A DNA stretch of 30,107 nt from Beroe ovata (taxonomy: Eukaryota; Ctenophora; Nuda; Beroida; Beroidae). The stretch lies in assembly GCA_946803715.1 (NCBI GenBank), contig CAMPET010000259.1, positions 71,155 through 101,261 on the forward strand, given 5' to 3'. Below the pieces are notes generated by a model, which did no database searches, was not told the origin of the DNA, and saw only the letters and a list, made by a program, of their open reading frames with translations. How positions within the stretch are numbered: position 1 is the stretch's first letter; each line of letters opens with the position of its first letter. Positions 7,707 to 19,100 of this stretch are shown piece by piece. The translations under genes and the position numbers were made by a program.

Positions 7707-9141
7707 TCATGACACACTTAACTGACCGATCAAAAACCTGAATTCTGATTCGCGTGGACTAAGTCTAACCCCAACCCATGACGCAGTGAAAGAGTGATTC
7801 GGACTAAATGTGATCTGTCGCCAGCTGTTCCCACCAATGTAAGAGTTGTGACTTTGCCCCACGACGGAATCGTTGCCATTTTCATCTCTCATAACCAAAC
7901 TCAAGCTATCAGTTTATACAGAACAGTCTGTCTATTTGGTGTGTACCGGGCTGAATAGTCACTTCTACTGATGTACCTCCTTCGAAAGCATCATCAGAGC
8001 ATATCGACACATGATACAACTCATTCTGAGAAAAATTCGTATAAATACAGTCCTGTTTCGAGAGATTGAACCACGGCTGTGTCCCCAAGAGGAAACCATA
8101 CCTGTATACCTTGGTACCGAAGCCAAAGTTGAAGTTTGACTGAATGTTGTCCGAATTGCCTCCCCCTTTCCTTCCTCCAGTGCCTAGTCCTATTGATGGC
8201 CTAGCAGGGCAAGTTGGGAGCAGCAACTCCCAGAATTTGTTGTTGTCCTTGATAAATCCGGCAAAGTCACCCGAGTTCTTCTCATAACACCAAGCTGGGG
8301 CAAAGAGAGCAGTTGAAAACCCATACGAGTTGATTTTCTCTGTGCTTTGGCAACACTCAAACTCCCCGACACAGCCTCTAGCCCAAACATCAATACCGAC
8401 AAATACATCAACTGCTCGGTCCAGCGCCAAATCCCGAGTCAACTCGAGTTGCCAGTCTTTCCAAGTGTAGTTTAGGAATATCCCATCACAGCAGTTGAAG
8501 AAGCAGCTGTTCAAGTCTGTGAGAGAGTCCTGCCACTTTAGTTCTCCCTGAGCTGTGACAGCGTCATACCAGATTACCATGTTGCGCACATCGGCAGACT
8601 TCATCTCCGAATGGAGCACTTGCAGGAACACTTGCATGTGTTTCACTCCATCCTGTGACAACGCGTTCTCTATGTTGACCAGCCAGCCGTCAAATCTGTA
8701 CACGGATGCAATGGCAGCCAGTTGTTTGGCATATACAACTGCCGACTCAGTTGATTCGAACATTCTGCTACAGATCTCAGCCCCCTTGTCCCACTCTGTG
8801 ATTAGCGTTCCTAAGACTCTCACCCCATTTTTGTGAGCTACATCCACCCATACCCGTGGTGGAATGGTGACCAGGTGGTGACTGAAGTACACGAATATGT
8901 CGATCTGTGCCCAGTGGTAGAAAATGTAGTTTTCAGGGTTGTCTGATCCGTTCACAAACTTGTCATCCAGATATCCTCCCTTCATATCATGGCACACGAG
9001 AACTTTACTGCCACGGTTTACCTTGTTGTAGAAAAGAGCGCGTGATATGAGGTCAGGATCAACTGACTCAATCGAGAATTCTAACAGAGATTCAACATTT
9101 TCAATCGGAGCCGTGTGCTTGTATTCTACTGCCAGATCCAT
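7707..9141 (-). CDS. ENGASE: Cytosolic endo-beta-N-acetylglucosaminidase (GH85), with an apparent frameshift
   Basis: ENGase cuts the chitobiose core of free N-glycans in the cytosol during glycoprotein disposal. The frame from ATG 9141 encodes 410 residues: KVLVCHDMKGGYLDD, FVYFSHHLVTIPP, VLGTLITEW, then the catalytic strand RFDGWLVNIEN. Here Asn156 and Glu158 form the GH85 N-x-E pair. IWYDAVTAQGELKWQD, DVFVGIDVWARG and FSTALFAPAW follow. This frame stops at 7909, right after RLFCIN, but the neighbouring frame continues with SLSLVMRDENG to GVRLSPRESEFRFLIGQLSVS and stops at 7707, matching the human C-terminal end. No usable intron fits between, so one extra T near 7908-7912 is the simplest explanation: sequencing error, polymorphism or early decay. 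Human ENGase is 743 residues; the N-terminal tail and part of the C-terminal domain are shorter here. An acceptor near 9171 leaves room for an upstream exon. Confidence 0.9.
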
Positions 9142-9964
9142 GCTCCAATGAGGACGTGGCCATGCAGGCTCTGAAATTTATTACAGGCATACATTATTCC
9201 AGTACGTAACTATCATAACATGTTGATTGTATAACATTGTTACGTTCTATCTTTACCTTATACCTGAATGTGAATAGAGCATTGATACACATCTTTCATT
9301 GTAAAGCTCAATTATACTACAAGTGGTTAGAGAATATACTGTTCAAGAACAGGAACAAAAACATTCATCAAACAGGATCGATGATTATAACAATACAAAT
9401 CTCTGTTTCCAAATTCTTCTAATCAAAGATAAAAAGTGGGTGTCAAAACATCAAATGGTAAAAGCACATACTTTATAAGAACAGTAAATAAATGAATTTT
9501 CTACAAGAAATCATTACTACAGTAGCTAGATAAGTGATCTATGTTAGATTTTCTTTGTTGATTAATACCCAAATCATCATCAGATCCATGGAAGTTAAAA
9601 AGCCTTTTTATGAAAACTTTTTATGAAAACTGAAATGTTTTATATGTTTAAGACTTATCAAACTTAAATGAATTAGGATTGTGAACTCAGAAACACGACA
9701 AAATACTTAATTCCTAATGATAAAAATTTCAATACAATTGGATTGATATGAGTCTATAAGGTAAAGTGAATCGCTAAGAAGTGCCGTGTCGTGAGGAATG
9801 GAATTGAAATCTTCAGTTTATTGCGTGATAATTGAGAATCAAACTATACAAGAATTGTTTTTACACTCATGATTATGATAACTCCTTAAAATCAATAAAC
9901 AATAATTAATCTCCATGAATGCATGTGTGAGTCCATTTAAACCAATCCAGTAAACTCTGCCTAA
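9142..9964. other. AT-rich intergenic region between sorting nexin and ENGase
   Basis: About 820 bases of AT-rich DNA hold the sorting nexin 3' UTR and the ENGase promoter. A 61-codon plus-strand frame (9237-9422) has no recognisable feature. No repeats of note were seen. Confidence 0.55.
9817..9822 (-). terminator. Candidate poly(A) signal of the sorting nexin gene
   Basis: A minus-strand AATAAA hexamer lies about 143 bases past the sorting nexin stop codon. In such AT-rich DNA a chance match is possible. Confidence 0.45.
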
Positions 9965-11518
9965 TCACGACTGTTCAGGGTACTTGGCCAGGGCATGTTC
10001 CAGCTTCTGTGTAACATTCTTATGAAATTCTATCTGAGAATGAATGAACTCCCTCATCATGGCATTGAAATCACTATTCCTCTCAATGTGGAAGTGGTTT
10101 ATCTCTGCCATCACAGCACCAGATATTGTGCTGTACCGCTGAAGAACGTTCTCAGCCTCCTCTGCATCCTTATCACTCTCCCCCCGGGTGTAATCTTTCA
10201 CCCTCTGGGAAGCGCCCTTATGGACATGGAGCATGTCCGGAACAGCACTCAGAATTCCCTGGTACTCCCTGACTGCTTCACTCAGAACATGGGCATCAAA
10301 CCTGGGTTGGTTCTCATAAACCTCTGATATTTCTTGGTAACATCTCCCAGTGCTCAGTAGGGCTGCAGTGACAGGCTTAGACTCCCCAAGTGGACCCGTA
10401 TCAAACACCTCTCCCATCTCTTTAAATATCTGCCCATACTTGGAGTACATGTGTTTTATACCTCCTGTCATCTTAACAGCATAGTCATCATTCTGTTTCA
10501 CAAGCTTGTCAAGAGCACTTTCCATCTTTTTACTGAATGTGCTAAACCTGCCCACATAACCTTCACTACTCATGGTATCTGGAAGTGGGGCATCACTCTT
10601 GACTGTCAGGAAAAACCCAGATCGGGCTGTGTTGTCTTGTTCAGCCTTCCTCTTACCTTCTTTCCATTCCTTTTCATCCTTACAAGTCAAGAAGTGGGTA
10701 GTCACAGTTGAATGAGAAATAATAGGATGTCTGCCTATTCTGTTGAGCCAAAGTTGCAGTTTCTCTCTCCTTTGTTCAACAAAATCTTGTTGATACTTTC
10801 CCACCACTGCTTTCTCCGGTAGAGGTGGAATAATAAAACAAGGGAACTTCTCTTCCAATCTGTCATGAAACCAATCAAATTGCTTATATCTGCGCTCTAC
10901 AGTTAAATTAGTAGTAGATGGAGTTATATGATAAGACATGAAGGATTTCATTCCTTTAAACTTTTGCTTCTTGATGGGTTCTGTGATTTCAACTGAAATC
11001 AAGGAATTTTGCTGCCACATTAAGTCGATATTGTTAGGTGACACAATGGTAATAAGTTCACTCTCAGGGACATGATCTTTTTCCTTCCCTAATATAAAAT
11101 CTTCTGCTCCACTTTTCACATATGGAGTGAATCTATTCATACTCTTCTTCATTGTACTGTTGGATCTAGCACCATATCCAGCCCTGCCATCCTCATCATT
11201 ATCTTCATGCATGGCTCTTTGATGTTGCTTTGAATCATCATCAGAATCATAATCTGACCATTCATCACCACCAGTTTCATGGATGTTTGGCTGATCATGA
11301 TATTGTTGGGGTGGTTCCATGACCTCATACTCCACATTCTCAAATTCGATATATGATGCTGGTACTAAGCCTTGCTCCCCACTATCTTTAATAGCTTCAA
11401 CCCAACCTTCACCAACATCTTCACAAATTATGGTGATAAGTTCATTCTCATAAACTTTTAGCTCATTATTCTCGGTATGTCCATCAAATTCATACAAAAC
11501 TCTAGCTCTAGAAGACAT
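9965..11518 (-). CDS. Sorting nexin of the SNX9/18/33 family (SH3-PX-BAR)
   Basis: These proteins tubulate endocytic membranes and recruit dynamin and N-WASP; family members also act in cytokinesis. The 517-residue product has an SH3 domain at residues 4-60 (RVLYEF, GWVEA, GLVPASYIEFE). An acidic linker at 80-115 contains DEWSDYDSDDD, the type of segment that binds AP2/clathrin partners. A PX domain spans about 170-281, with ERRYKQFDWFHDRL and the phosphoinositide-loop PPLPEK. A BAR_3 (WASP-binding BAR) domain covers 300-517. ATG 11518 begins MSSRARVLYEF; the frame runs further upstream, but an acceptor (TTTTCAG at 11523-11529) shows this is a 5' UTR intron. The CDS is intronless. Human SNX9, SNX18 and SNX33 are about 575-630 residues, mainly through a longer linker. 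A single pre-duplication orthologue of all three is likely, so no single symbol is assigned. Confidence 0.94.
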   Translation of the reverse strand: MSSRARVLYEFDGHTENNELKVYENELITIICEDVGEGWVEAIKDSGEQGLVPASYIEFENVEYEVMEPPQQYHDQPNIHETGGDEWSDYDSDDDSKQHQRAMHEDNDEDGRAGYGARSNSTMKKSMNRFTPYVKSGAEDFILGKEKDHVPESELITIVSPNNIDLMWQQNSLISVEITEPIKKQKFKGMKSFMSYHITPSTTNLTVERRYKQFDWFHDRLEEKFPCFIIPPLPEKAVVGKYQQDFVEQRREKLQLWLNRIGRHPIISHSTVTTHFLTCKDEKEWKEGKRKAEQDNTARSGFFLTVKSDAPLPDTMSSEGYVGRFSTFSKKMESALDKLVKQNDDYAVKMTGGIKHMYSKYGQIFKEMGEVFDTGPLGESKPVTAALLSTGRCYQEISEVYENQPRFDAHVLSEAVREYQGILSAVPDMLHVHKGASQRVKDYTRGESDKDAEEAENVLQRYSTISGAVMAEINHFHIERNSDFNAMMREFIHSQIEFHKNVTQKLEHALAKYPEQS

Positions 11519-11939
11519 CAACCTGAAAATAATGATATTATTGAAACTATGCTTCAAAGTTATGCAAAGTCTCCTATGGTTGAACCCTTATTAAAATTAA
11601 CCTTCATCAAAATGTCATAATGCATTTAACTTAATATTTTTCCTTCATCACAAGGGAATGGAATATTGAACCCCACAGGAAGCATCCAAGATCCGCCTAC
11701 CATCTGCAATCCACATAAAATTAGTGTTCCAACAATGGAAATATTAAGAATGTTGAAAGTCATTGGTCAAATTAATTACACTGATAAAATCAATTAAGTT
11801 GTATGTGAGCACTTGAATGTATGCACCTTGCACAGTGCACATGCCTCTCAGTTAACTATCTGAAATTCGCAAAAGGTCGTCTCATCACAAATCCCTGCAG
11901 TGCACCACTTACAGTATTTCCGTGGCGGCACACGTTTTG

Positions 11940-12492
11940 TTGGCTGTCGATAATAGCCCCTATCGAGAATTTCATTTCTCCCACTGGTTGTAGGATTTCA
12001 CCCTACCCTTGCTGGCGGTATTTTATCCCTGGCAGAATGAAAATTGAATTGCGCGCACTGGCGGAATGAAAATTGCAAGCACCTGCACCGACAGTAGGGT
12101 AAAATCTTACAAGCCCACTGGGCGGATTATAAATAATTATTTTTGCAGGCGGTCGCCTTGGCTGTCGATGATAGCCCCTGTCGAGAATTTCATTGCGCGC
12201 GCGCGCCGCTGTCGCTCGCCGCAGCTTCGCGGCTCGCGTCAGCTGGGCCTAGCATCGCCAGGCAAGCGGTCGCCGCATTGGCGTAGTCAGATGTTATCTG
12301 ACCTGTTTCTCGCGCGCGGCGCGCGCGCCTTCATCGAAGGCTGTTTCGGCCTTCGATGAAGGCGCGCGCGCCGCGCGCAAGAAACAGTGGACAGATAACA
12401 TCCGGCAANGAGAACGTATGTTTATGGCGATTGGGCCTGTTTCGGCCTTCGATGAAGGCGCGCGCGAGAAACTGAGGTCAGATAAAATCTGA
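11940..12492. mobile_element. Nested GC-rich repeat/foldback cluster
   Basis: A 37-base module (TTGGCTGTCGATRATAGCCC and on to TCGAGAATTTCATT) occurs twice, at 11940-11976 and 12158-12194. Between the copies, 11979-12006 and 12092-12121 are inverted repeats (CCCACTGG...CACCCTAC against GTAGGGTA...CCACTGGG). TGGCRGAATGAAAATTG is repeated at about 12029 and 12059. The second module runs into CGCGCG tracts and then into the hairpin at 12290-12402. Diverged relatives lie at 21592-21780 and 22400-22560. It looks like a family of non-autonomous mobile elements with no coding capacity. Confidence 0.7.
12290..12402. repeat. Large GC-rich inverted repeat (about 52-base arms, 7-base loop)
   Basis: The left arm 12290-12341 begins GATGTTATCTG and ends CCTTCATCGAAGGC. 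The right arm 12349-12402 begins GCCTTCGATGAAGG and ends AGATAACATC. The centre is TGTTTCG. Both arms contain alternating CGCGCG tracts that could also adopt Z-DNA. A third partial copy of the right arm lies at 12438-12467, beyond the single N at 12409. Confidence 0.9.
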
Positions 12493-12817
12493 AAAGCACA
12501 CGCGACGACAATAAGAATTCCACCATGCACACTGTTATCTCGATGAGAACAGAGAATATTATGAAAATTATCCGTACAAAATTCAATCCCACTGGTGATT
12601 GAGTGAACGGTAACAATAGCTTCAGCAGCTTCATAACAAGTCTGTCAGATACACATAAATTTCAACCTAGCTTACAACACTTACCAAGAAAATACATGAT
12701 TAAAAACCTACATTTAACAATGATACACAATTCAAATAGTTTATCTCACGCGGCATGACTATGTTTCGGTTTGGGGAATAAAATCACTCGCTTCTAGTTC
12801 TGGCAGTGTCTCCACTT

Positions 12818-15661
12818 TCACCGACTGAAAAAGTTAATGATTTACCATGACGATATATTGCATTAGTTTCGAGTATAATCTGCAGTGAATGATCAGCACA
12901 GAAAATGCTATGTACCTGACTGGATTAGGTTTAGTTTTTGCTGTTGGAATGCCAACACCGACTGCGCACTGAAAGAAGCACGAGTTTGAGCACTAGCACT
13001 ATCAGCCGACGTCATTACAAGACAACCCTCTTATGAACACCACCCCCTCCCTATTATAGCCACCCACACATTTACCCTGGTCTCAGTGTCTGTCCAATCT
13101 CCGTTGTCTGTTTGCGGAGGCGGATACGAATTCCCATGGTGATTAAACACCTCCTTCGCTGAGGGTTTCTTGCTGGTCGTCTCAATGTCTGTGAACTCAA
13201 CACATCGTCCTCCGCCCCGGGACACTTTCACATCGCCCTGAGGCAGGGATATCAGATCCACCGTGGGAATGAGAGCAGAATTGGAATATTAGCGCATGAA
13301 TGAGCAACAGTGTCTACCTTGATGAAATGGGTCCTAATCTCGCCTACTGAGTCTTGTTCTTGATGCTGCAGTAGGTATCTGTTCGTCTGAAAACATGGCA
13401 TTATTTGAAGTATGGTCAATGAAAATGCAACCGTCAATCGTGCACAAATTCGATTGCCACCGCCACACGCTCTTGTATTGGTTTTGGTGGCAAAAATCAT
13501 CGAATGCGCGCGCAAATAGAAGTACGCGCGGCGTGGCGCGCGCATTGTTGAGTGCTAACGACAACTATAACACAACCTGAAATTGCGGAAAATTTCCACG
13601 GAATTTGCCTGTTTAGGAAGCGTAGCGCGAAATTTAAATGTCACAAGCGGTTAAAGATGGCAATGAGAAAAAGAGTTTATTGACAAAGAAGTGTTATTGG
13701 TGCAAACCTGATCATCAAAGTCGTCTACGTCAGGAATTGCAACTGTTTTCTTCTTGTCTAAGTTGGGTTTCAAAACATTTGCTGAAAGATCAAGTTGAAT
13801 TTCGTCAATGTAAGTGTCGATGGCCATAATTTGTCAGCAGAGCTGAACATGTCATATTATCATATTGAACCAGACAGTGATTCATATAGTCCCGGCAAGG
13901 GATCCATACTATCACAAGAAATTATGCTGGAACTTGCGACTTATGCCGCGTTATTTCGGTGAAAGGTTTCTGATTGTGTGAGCATATCAACCACAAAAAC
14001 TATAATATAATGCAAACTTCTACTATATTTCGCTGTGAATGTGACTTGAGGCATTCCTGTCGAAAGTAGACAACACTTATTCTGCAGATTAAGCATTTAA
14101 TTCGAAACAATATAGCACTACATGGGAATTAGCAGGCCAGGGACAGCCCAAGTAACATTCACAGCAAATTGGAGTCACAATAAGTTAGGCACCGTCCCTG
14201 ACCTGTACTAAAGAACAACATATTCTGTTAGAGACATCCTAACTTATTGCGACTCCTTACACCTAGAGCTATTTTAGTATTTACCTTCTGCGAAATTCTC
14301 TGCCGGCCTGTGATTCAGCCACTTTGAGCCGTCCACGGCTTTGGGGAGGCGCGCTCTGAGGGGAATCTCAGGCTTATCATCTACAGATATGTGGCATTCC
14401 AATGGTGTGGGTGCAGGCGGCTTGTGTGGGTTCAGTCTATTGGGCGTGGCCTTCTTTGCTTTGGATAACACAGGGGAAATAGTGGCATGCGGCTTGATTG
14501 ACGGCGCCGGAGTTGGGACTTTAGTCCTATGAGACGGCGCATGTTTGCTCGACACATGGCTGGAAGCCGGTGTTTTGGGAGTTTTGAGTGGTGACACTGG
14601 ATGAGAGGGAAGCACCTTCACACCACCCACAGGAGGTGTTGATAGCGGCTTGTCTGCCTTGGTGGAGTGGCTACGGGTAGTAGCGGCCACAGTGGCTGCG
14701 TTGTTCCGTCGCGAGGAAGAAGCTATGGACGAGGGTGGAGCTGTGGACGAGGGTGGCAGTATGGAGGGCGGTGCGGCAGTGGAGGGAGCCCCGGTAACCG
14801 AGGATGCACCACTAAGCAGTCCAGTGGTCGGTTCTCTGATAGTGGTGGTAGAGTAGGGGGTTTCCTCGTACTCTTGAACAGCGTCTAGGTATGCCCTGGT
14901 TTTGGAGAATGGGACAGTGTAATGGAACTTGTCCCTCGTGGGGGCCTCCTCTGACGTTTCAGATGAGGTAGTGCTCGGCAAGATGATGTCGTCCAAATGG
15001 GGGGCCTCTATCGTCGGTAAATCAGGCAGGTCATCCGGGTTCTGGGATAGTGATGGTTGCTAGGGGATAGTAATGGTTGCTAGGGGAGTGGTTGCTAGGG
15101 TATAGTTATGGTTGCTGGGGATAGGGGTTACTAGGATATAGTGGTGCTAGGGGGTTGCTAGGCGAGTAACTGGTGGTTAGGATGTCTCTAACGTGTACAT
15201 ATCCTCATTCTATTATCTACTAATTTACATATGTTCAATGTAATTAAACTGAATATTGTGCTCATTCCAGTTTTATTAAAACAAAATAAATTCTGTCAAA
15301 ATTTTGTGATAAAATTGGCAAGAATGGTTGGATCATGACTCCGACACTTGTTGTGTTCGTATTGGCATGATTGCATTATAGCATGATTGTACGAAATACA
15401 AGATATGAATTTTCTCTCTCAGACAAAACGTGATCCCAATAAGCACGTGCCCTCTATAAAACACGTGCCCTCTCTATACGGATGTGTTACGAGATGCACA
15501 CTCCACTCCGTCAGACAAGGACTGCTCTGAGACAGAGGAGGCATTACTCCCAATCCCATCCTCACTTACTCCGCCCACGATTTCCAGTACTTGTCGCAGT
15601 TTGGACTCCTGCTGTGCCGCCCTCAGATCCACACGTCTTATCATTTGCTCCTGAAATAGAA

Positions 15662-15706
<45 letters not shown>

Positions 15707-16102
15707 TCACCGTGTTTTTCTCCCACTTGCTCTTCTCCCTTCCCACCACATGTTTGAATGTTTTCTTGATATTTTCCCTCTTCTCTACCTCCCTCCTTAT
15801 CTTCTCCTCCGTTTTCTTCTTCTCCTCTAACACTTGTTCCCTCTCCACAAGATAGAGAGCGTTCTGCTTCTTCAATTTGTCATTCTGCAAGGGGAGAAAA
15901 AACTCGTGTTAAAGCAGAGAGGATGTGAGTTTTATCCTGGACTTGAATGCGGAGTATATTTTTGTCAAACATTTTCAAATTCCAAATTCCTGGACTGAAA
16001 CTATGTACATCGAAAGCAAAACAAATAGCAATCGTTTACAGTGCCGTATCTCTCTCACACACACAGTACACACAAGCACAAAGACACACACACACAGACA
16101 CA

Positions 16103-16149
<47 letters not shown>

Positions 16150-19100
16150 NNNNNNNNNNNNNNNNNNNNNNNNNNNNNNNNNNNNNNNNNNNNNNNNNNN
16201 NNNNNNNNNNNNNNNNNNNNNNNNNNNNNNNNNNNNNNNNNNNNNNNNNNNNNNNNNNNNNNNNNNNNNNNNNNNNNNNNNNNNNNNNNNNNNNNNNNNN
16301 NNNNNNNNNNNNNNNNNNNNNNNNNNNNNNNNNNNNNNNNNNNNNNNNNNNNNNNNNNNNNNNNNNNNNNNNNNNNNNNNNNNNNNNNNNNNNNNNNNNN
16401 NNNNNNNNNNNNNNNNNNNNNNNNNNNNNNNNNNNNNNNNNNNNNNNNNNNNNNNNNNNNNNNNNNNNNNNNNNNNNNNNNNNNNNNNNNNNNNNNNNNN
16501 NNNNNTAAGGCTATAAAATGCCGCTGAAGAGGGGTGACTAAATTTCATAAAGTTCGCCGGGATATAGTGATTTTTTTAAAACACGCTGAGTATCATTTTA
16601 CAGATCTCGTAATGCACGCTAAAAATTATAAGGGATCTTCATAATGCACAGCAGTTGCCGTACTTTACAGAGTTTATAATGTGTAGGTGAACATTATGAA
16701 AACAGATGGATATCAATGATCCAAGAGAAAATACGATGACGTGAAAATTTTTTGAAGGACAGATATTTGATTATGACGTCAATGTGTTCATTTCCTGTTG
16801 AAACTGCTGATCACACTGCCCGTAATTGACTGAAAAACGCGATAACCATTTTCGCACCATTCGTCAACCTACTCATTCAGAATGATCGTTTCTGTCCGTT
16901 TTCACATTGAAACACTTCTCGGATTCTTTATAACCTTTAAAACCTCAGACTCATACTTTATGAAAAAAATAAAACACTCCCTTCGGTCGTGTTTTATTTT
17001 TGATTGAATCACTCGCTTTCAGCTCGTGATTCAATCAGAATATAATGCACTCAGCCCTGCGGTCTTCGTGCATTATATTTCATAAAGTATTCGTCTTCCG
17101 GTTTTAAAGCTTATAAAGAATGTCCACAGTTAATATACCCTCATTCGCTGTTTCCGTTTCTCAAAGTCAGCCTCGGCGTCCCTCCTGAACTGTTGCCTCT
17201 CGTGCAGCTTGGCGAGAATTGCTTGGGCTTTGTCCTCTGATGACACCTCTTGCGCCTGGAATAGGAGTTAATGATTATAGAGTGGGACACTAGAGTGAGA
17301 CACTGGAGTGAGACACTGTCAACTGTCAAGTGAGACACTGTGGAGTTAGGCACTGTGGAGTGGGACACTGGTATGAGACGCTTAAGTGGGACACTGTCGA
17401 GACTGAGACGCTTGATAAAACACTGGATCAATTATCATGAGACACAGCAAAAGTGAGATAATCAAGACTGTGTAATATGAAGATGGATTTCACCAAAGAC
17501 GACCGCAGATGGAGTACACAGATCACAGACACGCCAGAGACGACGCCTATAAACTACCCAGTACCCACACACACTCACTGTCCATGTTGGGAATGGAGGC
17601 ATGTTGAACGCAGGAGGGACACTCGGCAAATTAAACCCGAAACTCGAGTTAGTGAGCTCCTCCAGTGGCTGCCCGGACACCCGTTTGTAGAGCAGGTTTT
17701 GTTTTCTCCGCCCGGGTTGGAGCACGTTCTCATCAAACTTGACTTCCTGACCTCGCTGTACTTGCACATCTTGTGTCAACTCAGCAAACTTCATCACATT
17801 CTGCGAGGAATGGAGATTAGGGGGGATAGGGACTAGGGAGTCCAGTGTCCAGAGGGTGAGGTGCCGAGACAACGCAGAACAAAGACAACACAGAACACAG
17901 AGTGCACACTGTTACACAGATAGAATCAGATGGAAAACACGAAGTTGGAAATGGATCGGATTTCAGCCCATATGTCCAGACACACGAGACGGATGTATAG
18001 CGATAACAGGGGATACAGGGGGGATACTGTGCGTCACATGTTGCACGTGCATGTCTCTAACAACACACGTGCCAGGAACCAATGTGTGCGGGGATTGGGG
18101 AAAAACATGGGGATAATCACACGTGGGGAAACACTATATCGATTATTACCAGTGTCTCGTCGTAATCCTCACACCGGGGATTAACACACACCACCATTTT
18201 CACCCTCCCCGAGCCCTCGAAGAAGTTCTTGAAGAGGAGGGTTAACTTGCTCTCTCTGTAGGGCACCATCTGAAATAGTGCGTCACAAACTGAGTCATTA
18301 TTGCACAGAGAGTTATTGTAGGTATGTTTCAAGGAATGTGTAATGTGTCAAGTTATCAGTTAAGAAATATTTCAGTAAAGAGAAATTTGTCTTGATCAAT
18401 TTATTATGATCTTGAGTATCAAGGTGCTAGTCTCACCTTGGTTGCTCGTCCAGCAATCTGGTTAGCTCTCAGCGTTTCTAAACAGGCGTGAAGTGTCATG
18501 AGAGAGTTGTTAATGTTGCCTGCTTCTTTTAACATGTCTCCAGTCGCCTGTAATACTTGGTCTTTGGATTGTGTAGATCAATTTCACCCAGTCGTACATT
18601 CAAATCCATGAACAAAAAGTTATTTTCTACGATTCTCATGATAATACTATTGATTCCTATTTCGTACTTTTGAACGCTTAATCGATTCCAAATTTGATTT
18701 AGATTCGGGAATATATATTAAATCTCTTCCAACTAATCTTGAAGAGAATTCCCTCCCATTATCTGACAAATTATCTGATACCTGTGTTTTGGACGCTCGC
18801 TCTGAACCAGCCAGATCCACGAGAGATAGTTGACTGATGGTCAACATGTCCTTGTTGAGAAGAATCTGCTTACCCTCTTCGTCATAGGGCGCCTGTGTGG
18901 TGATATAGTATCATACAGACCGACAGACACATTCAAATGATGAAATGTCACACACAGTAACTGTCACCACATGTGATATTCCATTCATTATCTCCTCATG
19001 ACAACACACAGTACACACACAACCTGTACATTGTGTAGTGTGTGCGACCCTCACATGTGTACAATCATTGCACAACTTTGTACCTGTACAAGTCTGATAT

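Larger units (their letters stand above)
11519..12817. other. Intergenic region between KIF23 and the sorting nexin, largely repeats
   Basis: The left part (11530-11935) holds the sorting nexin upstream region. From about 11940 to 12492 the DNA is a GC-rich repeat cluster. The remainder (12493-12817) is plain AT-rich sequence that should contain the KIF23 3' UTR. Open frames inside the repeat cluster are by-products of its CG-rich composition. Confidence 0.6.

Noticed and set aside
7905-7940. Mini-intron to explain the ENGase frame change
   Set aside because: The only GT-AG pairs give an intron of about 14 or 32 bases, and the longer one creates an immediate stop. A one-base indel is simpler.
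12066-12634. Several 70-97-codon frames across the GC-rich repeat cluster
   Set aside because: They arise from CGCGCG and hairpin sequence read in different frames, and one crosses the N. No protein family is visible.
15925-16548. Long frames through the CA repeat and N gap
   Set aside because: They are made of microsatellite codons and undefined bases and carry no coding evidence.
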